From contig JAEYNR010000072.1 of assembly GCA_023412475.1 (NCBI GenBank), forward strand, positions 1 to 64,000: 64,000 nucleotides of DNA. Direction: 5' to 3'. Below, piece by piece: positions 55,599 to 64,000 of this stretch (positions are counted from its first letter, which is position 1; every line of letters begins with the position of its first letter). The notes beneath the pieces were generated by a model. The model made no database searches. It was not told where the DNA came from and saw only the letters and a list, made by a program, of their open reading frames with translations. The position numbers and the translations under genes were made by a program. The DNA comes from Fibrobacterota bacterium. GTDB taxonomy: Bacteria; Fibrobacterota; Chitinivibrionia; Chitinivibrionales; Chitinispirillaceae.

Positions 55599-56729
55599 TT
55601 ACGCATACATCCGGTCAAAAGCCCTTTGGGCATCAACCAATGCTGTACGCATCAAATCTTCCGCTTTTGCGGTTTCACGATTTTCCAAGAAATTCAACAG
55701 TGCCTTTTCATCCAGTTTCTGAGCAGCCTGATCGCAAGCCTCCCAGGAAAGAATACTGCGAATTACCCGGTCGATCGCCTGAGTTTCGTTATCGTATGCA
55801 CGTGGCTGCATATCATGACCCTTCCAGCGACCAAAACCCGCTGCACGAATAAGACCGGCAATTGCGATATTCATTCCATTAACACGGGTTCCATGATCAA
55901 TATCGTATTTGCCAGGTCCACCAAGGATAATTCCGTCGTTGTAGCCCTGGCTATTAAGATGCATGTGCACCAGCATGTTATTGTCTATCTCTTCTACTGT
56001 GTCGTTTATCAGATCAAGACCGATCATCTCTGTGTGGCCGAACTCCTTGTTCACTCCTTTTTTGGCCCGGGTAATCCCAAACTCCTCTTCAAGCTTGCGC
56101 CAGAAAACAATCGCACTGGCCACTGTGGGAAGAAGCATTGCAGGATGCCCTTCATTTGGTTTTGGCTCGATAGCCATGAAAAGTTGCCCACCAGCTTTCT
56201 CTTCATATTTGCAAAGATCTGCAACACTGTTTTTAAGATTCTGATACATGGTGCGAACACCAACTGTAGCCAGATCATAACCGTAAGAGCCATTCCAAAG
56301 CACAAGTGTAGGTACAACATCCTTGTGCCAGGCTTTTTTCAGTGGACCATAGGCCAGATCTACAGTTTTGGTCCCAAGCTCTTTTGCAACTTTCACTTCG
56401 TTTTTATCTGGAGATGCAATTCCTCCATACGCAAAATGGGAATGAGCTCCCGGGGTAATCATCGCCAGAGCGATCTTTGAGTCCACCAGAGCATCAGCGA
56501 ATTCACTGGCAAAACTCTCGTCGATTTCAGTGTTGTAGTGAACTTCATAACCAAGCTCTACGTTTTCCGGAAGCCGTGGCATGATTTTTTCTTTAATGAT
56601 CTGGATTGAACCGATTGTATCCAGACCCTTCTTATTCCATTTTTCACGGATATTATCAGGAACAAATCCACCCTTACCTGGGTTGAAGGTCCATCGACAC
56701 ACACTGTGCAGTGATTTTTGTTGAGACAT
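55599..56729 (-). CDS. xylA: Xylose isomerase
   Basis: 376 residues, the TIM-barrel family. VHRWTF-like CRWTFNPGKGG, NVELGYEVHYN, MITPGAHSHFAYGG, the metal-binding MAIEPKPNEGHP (E/K) and KGVNKEFGHTEMIGLD, and IDHGTRVNG. It converts D-xylose to xylulose. An AAGGAG box lies 11 nt before the ATG. It sits directly downstream of xylB. Confidence 0.85.
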   Translation of the reverse strand: MSQQKSLHSVCRWTFNPGKGGFVPDNIREKWNKKGLDTIGSIQIIKEKIMPRLPENVELGYEVHYNTEIDESFASEFADALVDSKIALAMITPGAHSHFAYGGIASPDKNEVKVAKELGTKTVDLAYGPLKKAWHKDVVPTLVLWNGSYGYDLATVGVRTMYQNLKNSVADLCKYEEKAGGQLFMAIEPKPNEGHPAMLLPTVASAIVFWRKLEEEFGITRAKKGVNKEFGHTEMIGLDLINDTVEEIDNNMLVHMHLNSQGYNDGIILGGPGKYDIDHGTRVNGMNIAIAGLIRAAGFGRWKGHDMQPRAYDNETQAIDRVIRSILSWEACDQAAQKLDEKALLNFLENRETAKAEDLMRTALVDAQRAFDRMYA

Positions 56730-56781
56730 GGCTAAAGCGCTCCTTATCTAAAAGATATGTTCAAAAAAAGACTTGCTTGCT

Positions 56782-58347
56782 TCAGGAAACAGACTGTAAT
56801 GTTTTTTTATCTGAAAACACAGATTCTTCTTTTTGCAGCCCAATCTGGTTTTGAAGAATTGAGAGCCAGTGTGCATAAGCATCACTATAGATAGCACTGG
56901 TTTTCATGTCGGGTTCAATTCTTTTGACCACTGAAAGATTTGCGAATGCATCATCAAGACCCTTGTATATCCCGGCACCTACTCCTGCACCTCTGGCTGC
57001 ACCCTGCGCACCATCGGTATTGTAAAGTTCAACCTCATTGCCGGCAACAGTAGCAAAAACCTCTGCAAAGAGCCTGCTCTTGAACATGTTTGCATTACCC
57101 GCCCGAATAACACTGTTTTTGACTCCCATCGAACGCATAATGTCGATACCGTTCATCAGGGCGAAAACAATTCCTTCCTGTGCGGCACGAAGCAGATGCG
57201 CGCGGCTGTGACGGGTAAGGTCAAGACCGTGCATCGATGCATTAATGGATAGATTACCCAGGGTCCGCTCGGCCCCATTTCCAAATGGCAGAATCCTGAG
57301 CCCATCACTGCAGGCCGGTGCAATCTCTGCCTCACTGTCCATCTGGCTATAGGATATAGGATCTGTACTCCAGCTTCCCAACATAGTCCTTAACCATCGG
57401 TTGAGAATACCGGTACCATTTACACAAAGTAAAATACCGAGGCGGGGAGCGCTCCCGGTATTATTGACATGAAGGAAGGTGTTTACCCTGCCCTCATTAT
57501 CATAAGAAGCTTGATCAGTAACTCCATAAACCACTCCGGATGTTCCGGCTGTGGCTGCAATCTCTCCAGGATTTAACACATTTAAAGATAAGGCATTATT
57601 GGGTTGATCACCAGCACGGTAAGAAACAGGTATTCCTTTTTTGAGCCCCAAAAGCGATGCCGCCTCTTCGGTTAATGATCCCTGTATACCAAAAGTAGGA
57701 ACAAGTGGTGGTACAAGTGCAGAATCGATCCCATAATAATCCATCAGGAAATCTGCACGTTTACCTTCTTTAAAATCCCACAATATCCCTTCAGAAAGTC
57801 CTGATGCTGTTGTAGAAGGGGAACCGGTCAGTTTCAGAGCTATGTAATCCCCTGGAAGCATAAAAAGATGAACATTACGGAAAATTTCTTTCTGATTATC
57901 TGCAACCCATTTCAATTTTGATGCGGTGAAGTTTCCCGGAGGATTAAGAAGATGACTCATACACTGCTTTTCACCCAGATCCTCAAGTGCCTGACGACCT
58001 ACCCCCACTGCTCTGCTGTCACACCATATAATTGAAGGAGCAAGTGGCTGATAATTTTTGTCCAACATGACAAGGCCATGCATCTGATAGGAAATTCCTA
58101 TCGCCTTAATATCATGGAAATCGATCTGAGCACTGGCCCGCAACTGCCTTGTAGCATTCTGTATATGTACCCACCAGGTGTCAGGATGCTGCTCTGCCCA
58201 ACCTGGCTTCTGAGCAATTATCTCCAATTCACTTGTATCGGGTGAAGTAGCTGAAGCAACAACGTATCCGGTGGAAATCTCCAGCACTGTGGCTTTAACC
58301 GATGAACTACCGATGTCATAACCTAACAAATATCCATCAACACTCAT
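56782..58347 (-). CDS. xylB: Xylulokinase
   Basis: 521 residues, FGGY carbohydrate kinase: GYDIGSSSVKATVLE (ATP/metal), AIGISYQMHGLVMLD, SIIWCDSRAVG, and GTSGVVYGV and GAQGAARGAGVGAG in the C-terminal ATP domain. It phosphorylates D-xylulose into the pentose phosphate pathway. GGAG 10 nt before the ATG. First gene of the xylBA transcript. Confidence 0.93.
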   Translation of the reverse strand: MSVDGYLLGYDIGSSSVKATVLEISTGYVVASATSPDTSELEIIAQKPGWAEQHPDTWWVHIQNATRQLRASAQIDFHDIKAIGISYQMHGLVMLDKNYQPLAPSIIWCDSRAVGVGRQALEDLGEKQCMSHLLNPPGNFTASKLKWVADNQKEIFRNVHLFMLPGDYIALKLTGSPSTTASGLSEGILWDFKEGKRADFLMDYYGIDSALVPPLVPTFGIQGSLTEEAASLLGLKKGIPVSYRAGDQPNNALSLNVLNPGEIAATAGTSGVVYGVTDQASYDNEGRVNTFLHVNNTGSAPRLGILLCVNGTGILNRWLRTMLGSWSTDPISYSQMDSEAEIAPACSDGLRILPFGNGAERTLGNLSINASMHGLDLTRHSRAHLLRAAQEGIVFALMNGIDIMRSMGVKNSVIRAGNANMFKSRLFAEVFATVAGNEVELYNTDGAQGAARGAGVGAGIYKGLDDAFANLSVVKRIEPDMKTSAIYSDAYAHWLSILQNQIGLQKEESVFSDKKTLQSVS

Positions 58348-58480
58348 GGCAGTAACTCCAATCGCAGATGTATTTATAATTTCTCAAATATATGAGTATG
58401 ATTACACTTTTCCAACGTAATTCAAAATAAAACATTATTTTTTCTCATAAACCCTAAATCATTAATTAAATTTAATAGGA

Positions 58481-58498
58481 TGATATAAAATTATATCA
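58481..58498. promoter_or_regulatory. Palindrome between xylB and its divergent regulator
   Basis: TGATATAA-AA-TTATATCA is an inverted repeat with 8-bp arms, followed by a partial copy TTTTATCA. Its place in the 181-bp divergent promoter region suggests the operator of the GntR-type regulator. Confidence 0.6.
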
Positions 58499-58528
58499 AT
58501 TTTATCATTTGTTATTGGTAATTTTAAT

Positions 58529-60070
58529 ATGGAAAAACATAAGCCCGGCCTAAAAAGAGCATGTGATTATATAGCTGCATTAAAGAAGGAAGACAAAAAC
58601 TCTTTGCCCCCGATCCGGTCCTTGGCAAAGGCAGCCGGAGTATCTTTTGTTACTATGTGGAAAGCTCTTAAATATCTTGAGGAGAATGGTTTTGTTATTT
58701 CAGATTTCAAGGGCAGTAAACGGTTCAGTAGAACAGAAACCAAATCTATCTCTCAGAAACCTCAGCCACAGCTCTTAAATGAATGCACACCAGCCTCTTC
58801 ACGACACCATGTGACTGAAAAATTGTATAAAGATATTGTTACCGGAAGTTTTGCAGGAAGCGAAAAGTTACCCACATATAAAGAACTGCAGCTACAGTAT
58901 AATGTTTCCTTTGCCACACTCAAAAAATCACTTACATCATTGTCAGAACAGAAAATAATCGAACCATGTACCAATGGCTACCAGATTCCATCTCTGACTG
59001 GTAATACCGGGCATGCTCGGATAGCAGCAATCGGTTGCGGATTAGAGGATGGAAAAATCTGGATGGATTATCAGGATAAGAATTATTTCCGGGTTCTGGA
59101 GTCCGAATGCATCAGGATGAATATTCAATTAGACTTGATTGTCTACTACCGGGATCTGGGGAGATTGCGTTTTGTCCATACATCCTCTGGTAAAGAGTGT
59201 GATCTTAATGACCGGACAATTCTTGGATACATATTGATAGTAGCAAACCTGGATAACACTCCGGAAGAGGTTCTGGAACGGCTTGCAGGACTGAAAAGAA
59301 ATGTTGCAGTGCTTGATGTGGTAGGCGGGTGGAGAATTCCGCGCTGTGCCAGAGATAATTCACTTATTCAGTTTTTTACTGCAACCGCATCGGTACTCCC
59401 TGCCCAAAGAGTGGCTCAATATCTTCTTGGAAAAGGACATCGTAAAGTAGCTTTTTTCTCGCCCTTTCATCGGGCGCTATGGTCTCAGCAACGCCTCAAT
59501 ACTATCAGTGAAATGTTTGCCAGAGCAGAAATTGTGAATGGTGTAGTTCCATTCGTATATGAAAAATACGCATATCAATGGGATTACCTGAAAAATCACC
59601 TCCATCAGGATGAGCTGCTCTCTTTTGTTAACCATTATAATCAGTGGAGAAGCAAAACTCCCAATACTCCCCTGAAAAAATTCAACCATATAGGCTACAG
59701 CATGTTCAAATATATTACCCAGTGGAACTGCGCCAGTGGAGAAGTTTACGAAAAAATGCAACCGCTCTTTGATAAAGCCCTCCTGGATGAATCGATTACC
59801 GTATGGGTGATGGCAAATGATTTTGCTGCAACCATAGCAATTGATTATTTAAAGGAACGCAACATCCAGGTACCCGATGATCTCTCAATGATTTCATTTG
59901 ACAACACCCTCGATGCTATGGAGTATCAGTTGACTTCCTATGACTTTAACAACCATGGCATCATCACCCTGATTCTCAGATCCATTCTCGCTCCCCATAC
60001 GGTTAAACCAAGACGCAAGGGAGTGTGTATTGAGATTGACGGAACACTGGTAATCAGACGTTCATGCTGA
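58529..60070 (+). CDS. Transcription regulator with two N-terminal GntR-type wHTH domains and a sugar-binding-like domain
   Basis: 513 residues. The first winged helix is IRSLAKAAGVSFVTMWKALKYLEENGFV (about 28-58). The second is LPTYKELQLQYNVSFATLKKSLTSLSEQKII (about 113-145), so the DNA-binding module appears duplicated. The remainder (about 160-500) has the LacI/periplasmic-binding fold: a VAQYLLGKGHRKVAFFSPFH strand and the IQVPDDLSMISFDNTLDAM end. It is divergent from xylB, so it is probably the repressor or activator of xylose genes. The duplicated HTH is uncommon. Confidence 0.85.
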   Translation: MEKHKPGLKRACDYIAALKKEDKNSLPPIRSLAKAAGVSFVTMWKALKYLEENGFVISDFKGSKRFSRTETKSISQKPQPQLLNECTPASSRHHVTEKLYKDIVTGSFAGSEKLPTYKELQLQYNVSFATLKKSLTSLSEQKIIEPCTNGYQIPSLTGNTGHARIAAIGCGLEDGKIWMDYQDKNYFRVLESECIRMNIQLDLIVYYRDLGRLRFVHTSSGKECDLNDRTILGYILIVANLDNTPEEVLERLAGLKRNVAVLDVVGGWRIPRCARDNSLIQFFTATASVLPAQRVAQYLLGKGHRKVAFFSPFHRALWSQQRLNTISEMFARAEIVNGVVPFVYEKYAYQWDYLKNHLHQDELLSFVNHYNQWRSKTPNTPLKKFNHIGYSMFKYITQWNCASGEVYEKMQPLFDKALLDESITVWVMANDFAATIAIDYLKERNIQVPDDLSMISFDNTLDAMEYQLTSYDFNNHGIITLILRSILAPHTVKPRRKGVCIEIDGTLVIRRSC

Positions 60071-60245
60071 TAACAACTCTCAAGTATTAAAAAGCAGTTG
60101 TTATAAGTTATTAAAAAAGCTAATTTGTATAATCTTGGGAAAGAATGGGAATCCGGGGGCCAGTGCAACACGTTGACCATCATATCCAGATTTACCCCCA
60201 TAACGACCTCTTTTTTTTTTCGGAGTCTTTTTACAGGAGTGTTTT

Positions 60246-61607
60246 ATGAGTGTTAAAATTTTTCTTGATGAGAGTGAAATACCTCGTCAATGGTATAACA
60301 TTGCCGCTGATTTGAAAACCAAACCACCACTTGGTCCCGATGGAAAGCCCCTCAGCCCCCAAAATCTTGCTGCGGTTTTCCCTATGAATCTTATCGAGCA
60401 GGAAGTAAGCACTCAACGCTGGATAGATATTCCCGAAGATATTATCGAAATGTTATACCGGTGGAGACCAGCGCCGCTTAAAAGAGCCGTTTATCTGGAA
60501 AAAGCACTTGGTACCCCGGCAAAAATATTCTATAAAGATGAAAGTGTGTCTCCTGCGGGAAGCCATAAACCAAATACTGCAATTCCCCAGGCCTGGTACA
60601 ATAAGCAGTTTGGAACAGAAATGCTTACTACTGAGACCGGCGCTGGACAATGGGGAAGCGCACTGGCTTTTGCCTGCTCTCTGATAGGTTTGAAATGTAA
60701 AGTATTTATGGTAAAAATAAGTTTCGAACAGAAACCTTTTCGCAAAACCATGATGGAGACCTGGGGAGGGGAATGTGTTGCCAGTCCAAGCACCGAAACC
60801 GCTTTTGGCAGAAAGATCCTGGAAAAAGACCCCTCCTGCCCTGGAAGTCTGGGAATAGCGATAAGCGAAGCAGTCGAAGCAGCGGTTGCCGATACCACCG
60901 GAAAAACCAAGTATACTCTGGGAAGCGTTTTGAATCATGTAATGCTTCACCAGACAATTATTGGCCTGGAAGCAAAAAAGCAGTTGGCCAAAGCTGGTTT
61001 TAATAAGCCCGATGTGGTAATCGGGTGTGTAGGCGGAGGAAGCAATTTTGCCGGTATCTCCTTTCCATTTGCTCACGATGTGATAAACGGTGAAAAAATC
61101 ACCATAATCCCGGTTGAACCTGCATCTTGTCCCACCCTCACCAGGGGAATTTTTACTTATGATTTTGGAGACAGTGCCGGCTTAACCCCTCTTTTACCCA
61201 TGCACACCCTGGGGCATAACTTCCTTCCTGAACCAATCCATGCAGGCGGCCTGCGTTATCATGGAATGTCACCCCTAATCAGTCAGTGTGTGCTTGATGG
61301 TTTGATGCAGCCGAGGGCTATAGGCCAGCTTGAATGTTATCGCGCAGCTATTAAGTGGGCAACTACCGAAGGTGGAATAATTGCTCCTGAGTCGAGCCAT
61401 GCGGTTGCCGCAACCATTCAGGAAGCGCTAAAGGCAAAAGAGGAAGGAAAAGAGAAAGTCATCCTCATGTGCCTTAGCGGTCATGGCCACATGGACCTTC
61501 TGGGCTACGAGAAATTTCTCAGTGGTAAGCTTGAGGACCACTCCCTGGCGCAGGAAGAGATTGAGAAAGCTAAAAAAGAATTGGAAGGTTTGCCACAAAT
61601 TGGCTGA
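60246..61607 (+). CDS. trpB2: TrpB2-type tryptophan synthase beta chain
   Basis: 453 residues, longer than TrpB1 and with the TrpB2 start WYNIAADLKTKPPLGPDG. The PLP Lys108 is in SPAGSHKPNT, followed by ETGAGQWGSALAFACSL, SLGIAISEAVEAAV, CVGGGSNFAG and the EGGIIAPESSHAVAA region. It condenses indole with serine (or O-phosphoserine). There is no trpA here. An ACAGGAG box precedes the ATG. Confidence 0.93.
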   Translation: MSVKIFLDESEIPRQWYNIAADLKTKPPLGPDGKPLSPQNLAAVFPMNLIEQEVSTQRWIDIPEDIIEMLYRWRPAPLKRAVYLEKALGTPAKIFYKDESVSPAGSHKPNTAIPQAWYNKQFGTEMLTTETGAGQWGSALAFACSLIGLKCKVFMVKISFEQKPFRKTMMETWGGECVASPSTETAFGRKILEKDPSCPGSLGIAISEAVEAAVADTTGKTKYTLGSVLNHVMLHQTIIGLEAKKQLAKAGFNKPDVVIGCVGGGSNFAGISFPFAHDVINGEKITIIPVEPASCPTLTRGIFTYDFGDSAGLTPLLPMHTLGHNFLPEPIHAGGLRYHGMSPLISQCVLDGLMQPRAIGQLECYRAAIKWATTEGGIIAPESSHAVAATIQEALKAKEEGKEKVILMCLSGHGHMDLLGYEKFLSGKLEDHSLAQEEIEKAKKELEGLPQIG

Positions 61608-61621
61608 TCTAAGTTAAATCC

Positions 61622-61658
61622 GACGGTCCCTTTTCCCACTTATCCGAAAAGGGGCCGT
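61622..61658 (+). terminator. Intrinsic terminator after trpB2
   Basis: ACGG-CCCTTTT pairs with AAAAGGG-CCGT around CCCACTTATCCG; the tail is ATCTTATT. Good stem. Confidence 0.75.
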
Positions 61659-61684
61659 ATCTTATTCACTGTTTAGAATATTAA

Positions 61685-61840
61685 AATGAATAAGCACGAA
61701 ATTCAAAACTGAAATCCGAAATAAGAACAGGACAGGAAATGGCAACAAGGCCAAATTGAAAAACCTTCAGCTACTTTTAAAACTCTATTACTGTTTAGAA
61801 TTTAAAGTTTTGTGATTTGGAATTTTCTTCATAGTTCGAC
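61685..61840 (-). repeat. Dispersed intergenic repeat, copy D (inverted)
   Basis: The reverse complement carries CCAAATCACAAAACTTTAAA, TTCTAAACAGTAATAGAGTT, GTAGCTGAAGGTTTTTC, TTTGGCCTTGTTGCCATTTC and TTCTTATTTCGG, the same order as copy B. Confidence 0.75.
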
Positions 61841-61945
61841 ATCGGTTCTCTGCCAACTACTTCCTCAGTCAGCCCTGAGCACAGCTTTTTAGGTTTAATT
61901 TTTCCTACACAACAGCTATATTATTCTCTTACGAAGAAGGAGCAA

Positions 61946-63478
61946 ATGATGGCTGAGAAAAGTAAGATAAAAACTGCTATTACCCCCACTCGCACAGAGG
62001 ATTATCCGGAGTGGTACCAACAGGTCATTAAAGCGGCTGATCTGGCAGAAAATTCGCCAGTACGCGGCTGCATGGTCATTAAACCTTGGGGCTATAGTCT
62101 CTGGGAGAATATTCAACGGGTTCTGGATAAGAAGTTTAAACAAACAGGGCACAAAAACGCTTACTTTCCACTCTTTATCCCTAAAAGTTTCCTTGAAAAA
62201 GAAGCAGAGCATGTTGAAGGATTTGCCAAAGAGTGTGCGGTAGTAACTCATCATCGACTGGAGACTGGCCCCGAAGGCAAGCTTATCCCTGCTGGAGAAC
62301 TTGAGGAACCCCTTATCGTTCGTCCCACTTCAGAGACAATTATCGGTGCCATGTTCTCTAAGTGGACCCAATCCTACCGGGATCTTCCACTGCTGATAAA
62401 CCAATGGGCTAATGTAGTCAGATGGGAGATGCGCACCAGGATGTTTCTGCGTACTGCAGAATTTTTATGGCAGGAAGGCCACACAGCTCACTCCACCATT
62501 GAGGAAGCGAAGATTGAGACGATGAAAATGCTTGATGTTTACGCGGATTTTGCTGAAAACTATATGGCAATGCCGGTATTCAAAGGTGAGAAAACTGAGG
62601 GTGAGCGCTTTCCGGGAGCTGTTTCCACCTATTGTATTGAAGCGATGATGCAGGACCGGAAGGCTCTTCAGGCTGGTACATCACACTTTCTAGGACAGAA
62701 CTTCTCAAAAGCATCCAATATCCGCTTTCTGGATCCTAATGGAAAAGAGGAGTTCGCCTGGACCACTTCCTGGGGGGTTTCAACTAGACTTATTGGTGGA
62801 ATGATCATGACCCATGGCGATGACGATGGACTCATTGTGCCGCCAAGACTCGCTCCGGCTCATATTGTGATATTGCCAATCATTCATAATGATTCTTCTG
62901 CAGCACCGGTGATCGAATACTGTGAAAAACTAGCCAGAGAATTGAATGATCTGAAATATTGTGACACTGAAGTGGTGGCTGAATTAGATAAAAGAGAAGG
63001 ACGTGGCGGAGAGAAGGTATGGTCCTGGATCAAAAAGGGAGTGCCTCTTTATCTGGAAATTGGTCCGCGTGATGTGAGTGCAGACTCGGTTTTTGTGGGT
63101 AGAAGGGATAAAAGCCGCAAAGAAAGGTACTCCCAGAAGAGAACCGAATTTTTAGCTTCTGTTCCATCACTTCTGGACGATATCCAAAACAGCCTTCTTG
63201 AAAAGGCAAGGGCATTCAGAGACAGTAACATCCGAAAACTCGATTCAAAAGATGAGTTTTACTCTTTTTTCACCCCAGTCAATAAGGAGAAACCTGAGAT
63301 ACACGGGGGATTTGCCCTGTGTCACTGGAATGGTTCTTCTGAGGTGGAACGCAAAGTTAAAGAGGATCTCAATGTCACAATCCGTTGTATTCCTTTGGAG
63401 GGACCGCAAGAGCATGGAAAATGCATCATTACAGGTGAACCATCCAATAAGAGAGTGTTGTTTGCAAAAGCGTATTAA
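61946..63478 (+). CDS. proS: Prolyl-tRNA synthetase, archaeal/eukaryal type
   Basis: 510 residues, shorter than bacterial ProRS and without its insertion domain. Class II motifs: RPTSETIIGAMFSKW, NQWANVVRWEMRTRMFLRTAEFLWQEGHTAH, GTSHFLGQNFSKA, TSWGVSTRLIGGMIMTHGDDDGLIVPP. The C-terminal anticodon domain and the final KAY are typical of the short archaeal-type enzyme. It charges tRNA-Pro. An AAGGAG box lies before the ATG. Confidence 0.95.
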   Translation: MMAEKSKIKTAITPTRTEDYPEWYQQVIKAADLAENSPVRGCMVIKPWGYSLWENIQRVLDKKFKQTGHKNAYFPLFIPKSFLEKEAEHVEGFAKECAVVTHHRLETGPEGKLIPAGELEEPLIVRPTSETIIGAMFSKWTQSYRDLPLLINQWANVVRWEMRTRMFLRTAEFLWQEGHTAHSTIEEAKIETMKMLDVYADFAENYMAMPVFKGEKTEGERFPGAVSTYCIEAMMQDRKALQAGTSHFLGQNFSKASNIRFLDPNGKEEFAWTTSWGVSTRLIGGMIMTHGDDDGLIVPPRLAPAHIVILPIIHNDSSAAPVIEYCEKLARELNDLKYCDTEVVAELDKREGRGGEKVWSWIKKGVPLYLEIGPRDVSADSVFVGRRDKSRKERYSQKRTEFLASVPSLLDDIQNSLLEKARAFRDSNIRKLDSKDEFYSFFTPVNKEKPEIHGGFALCHWNGSSEVERKVKEDLNVTIRCIPLEGPQEHGKCIITGEPSNKRVLFAKAY

Positions 63479-63520
63479 ACGTCTTGTCATTTTCCGATTT
63501 AGTCCATTCAGCAGGTAATT

Positions 63521-64000
63521 ATGATTAAAAAGTCCATAAATATTTTTTTAATTGCATATATCATGATTACCTTTGCTGAGCAGGTATCCGCTCAGACAAA
63601 TCCAGTTTCAGTTGTCTTAAGTAGTGGCAGTAGTCTTGTCTGCAACTTTCTGGGAGGGAAAAAAAAGCAGAGGGACTCGTTGATTTCAGCAGTGGAAAAT
63701 AACTGGAATGCAGCGAAGCAGCTCATCGAAACAGATAACTATACAGATGCCTCCAATAAACTGGAAAATATCCTTACAGAAATTGATATCTACAAAACAT
63801 ATTGCAGCAAGAATAAAAAAACAGAGCGTGTATTCAAAGACGCTGTAGATCTGCTCCTTTCCAATTGCAGATCCCTTGAATCCCTTGTGCCTCAGATTGA
63901 TAAGATTAAAATGTGGTCAGATTCCATCCCGGACGATAGTGATGAGCTGGTTATAAGTGACCGGCATCAATTGCTTACCATACAAAAACGATGCAAAGAT
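63521..64000 (+). CDS. Secreted protein of unknown function (partial, runs off the window)
   Basis: The first 160 codons are visible. Signal peptide (about 1-25, LIAYIMITFAEQVSAQ), then a helical region (DSLISAVENNWNAAKQLIET, DNYTDASNKLENILTEIDIY) with TPR-like character. The 3' end lies outside, so the domain content is unknown. It begins 42 nt after proS. Confidence 0.75.
   Translation, partial: MIKKSINIFLIAYIMITFAEQVSAQTNPVSVVLSSGSSLVCNFLGGKKKQRDSLISAVENNWNAAKQLIETDNYTDASNKLENILTEIDIYKTYCSKNKKTERVFKDAVDLLLSNCRSLESLVPQIDKIKMWSDSIPDDSDELVISDRHQLLTIQKRCKD

Noticed and set aside
55626..56480. 284-codon ORF opposite xylA
   Set aside because: Long only because of codon bias of xylA; the sense protein is a clear xylose isomerase.

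Overview
This window looks like one contig piece from a moderately AT-rich (about 40% GC by eye) Gram-negative bacterium, most likely a member of the FCB/Fibrobacterota-type lineages (for example Chitinispirillum/Chitinivibrionia relatives). That placement is inference. It rests on large secreted enzymes ending in type-IX-like C-terminal sorting domains, lipoproteins beginning CxxDNPYDPANP, ECF sigma/FecR pairs, a TrpB2-type tryptophan synthase and an archaeal-type ProRS. No rRNA, tRNA or CRISPR array was found.

Layout. 1-5 kb: a secreted M6 metalloprotease whose CBM3-like C-terminus is frameshifted off, an 11-bp tandem repeat and an isoprenylcysteine-methyltransferase-like membrane enzyme. 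5-10.8 kb: a decaying accessory island. It holds a broken PEP-CTERM protein behind a sigma-54-like promoter, a wrecked RADAR-type anti-phage locus (SLATT 2TM protein intact; RdrB-like adenosine deaminase and RdrA-like ATPase frameshifted, partly deleted and partly inverted), and remnants of IS701 and IS66 transposases. 10.8-22.7 kb: secreted propeller-like, C13 and M64 protease genes, a receiver/AraC-like regulator, a GNAT-YoaP protein, an endonuclease/phosphatase lipoprotein and an ECF sigma/anti-sigma pair. 22.9-31 kb: GGDEF-aroE-aroA-aroB on the minus strand, an XRE-cupin regulator next to an isopropylmalate-isomerase pair (leuCD-like), and a broken PagL-like gene.

31-41 kb: an RRM protein, an ECF sigma-FecR/TPR pair, a PEGA/SUMF1 operon, a small lipoprotein and a gingipain-type C25 protease. 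The sigma gene and the small lipoprotein gene share an exactly spaced promoter-like motif, suggesting one regulon. 41-50 kb: an FMN reductase, a GH30 glycosidase, 6-phosphogluconate dehydrogenase, a three-gene split methionine synthase without a pterin domain, and galactose mutarotase. 50.8-60 kb: a pentose/xylan locus with a porin-like protein, a GH116-like glycosidase, xylA, xylB and a divergent tandem-GntR regulator with a palindromic operator candidate. 60-64 kb: trpB2, proS and the start of a secreted protein.

The genes fit a polysaccharide-feeding bacterium. GH30 and GH116-like enzymes would feed XylA-XylB and the pentose phosphate pathway (Gnd). A set of proteases of unrelated families (M6, C13, C25) carries the same CBM3-like tail, which suggests they are held on the cell surface or on polysaccharide. 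Four copies of an intergenic repeat family and several fresh frameshifts show an actively eroding accessory genome, although single-base assembly errors cannot be excluded.
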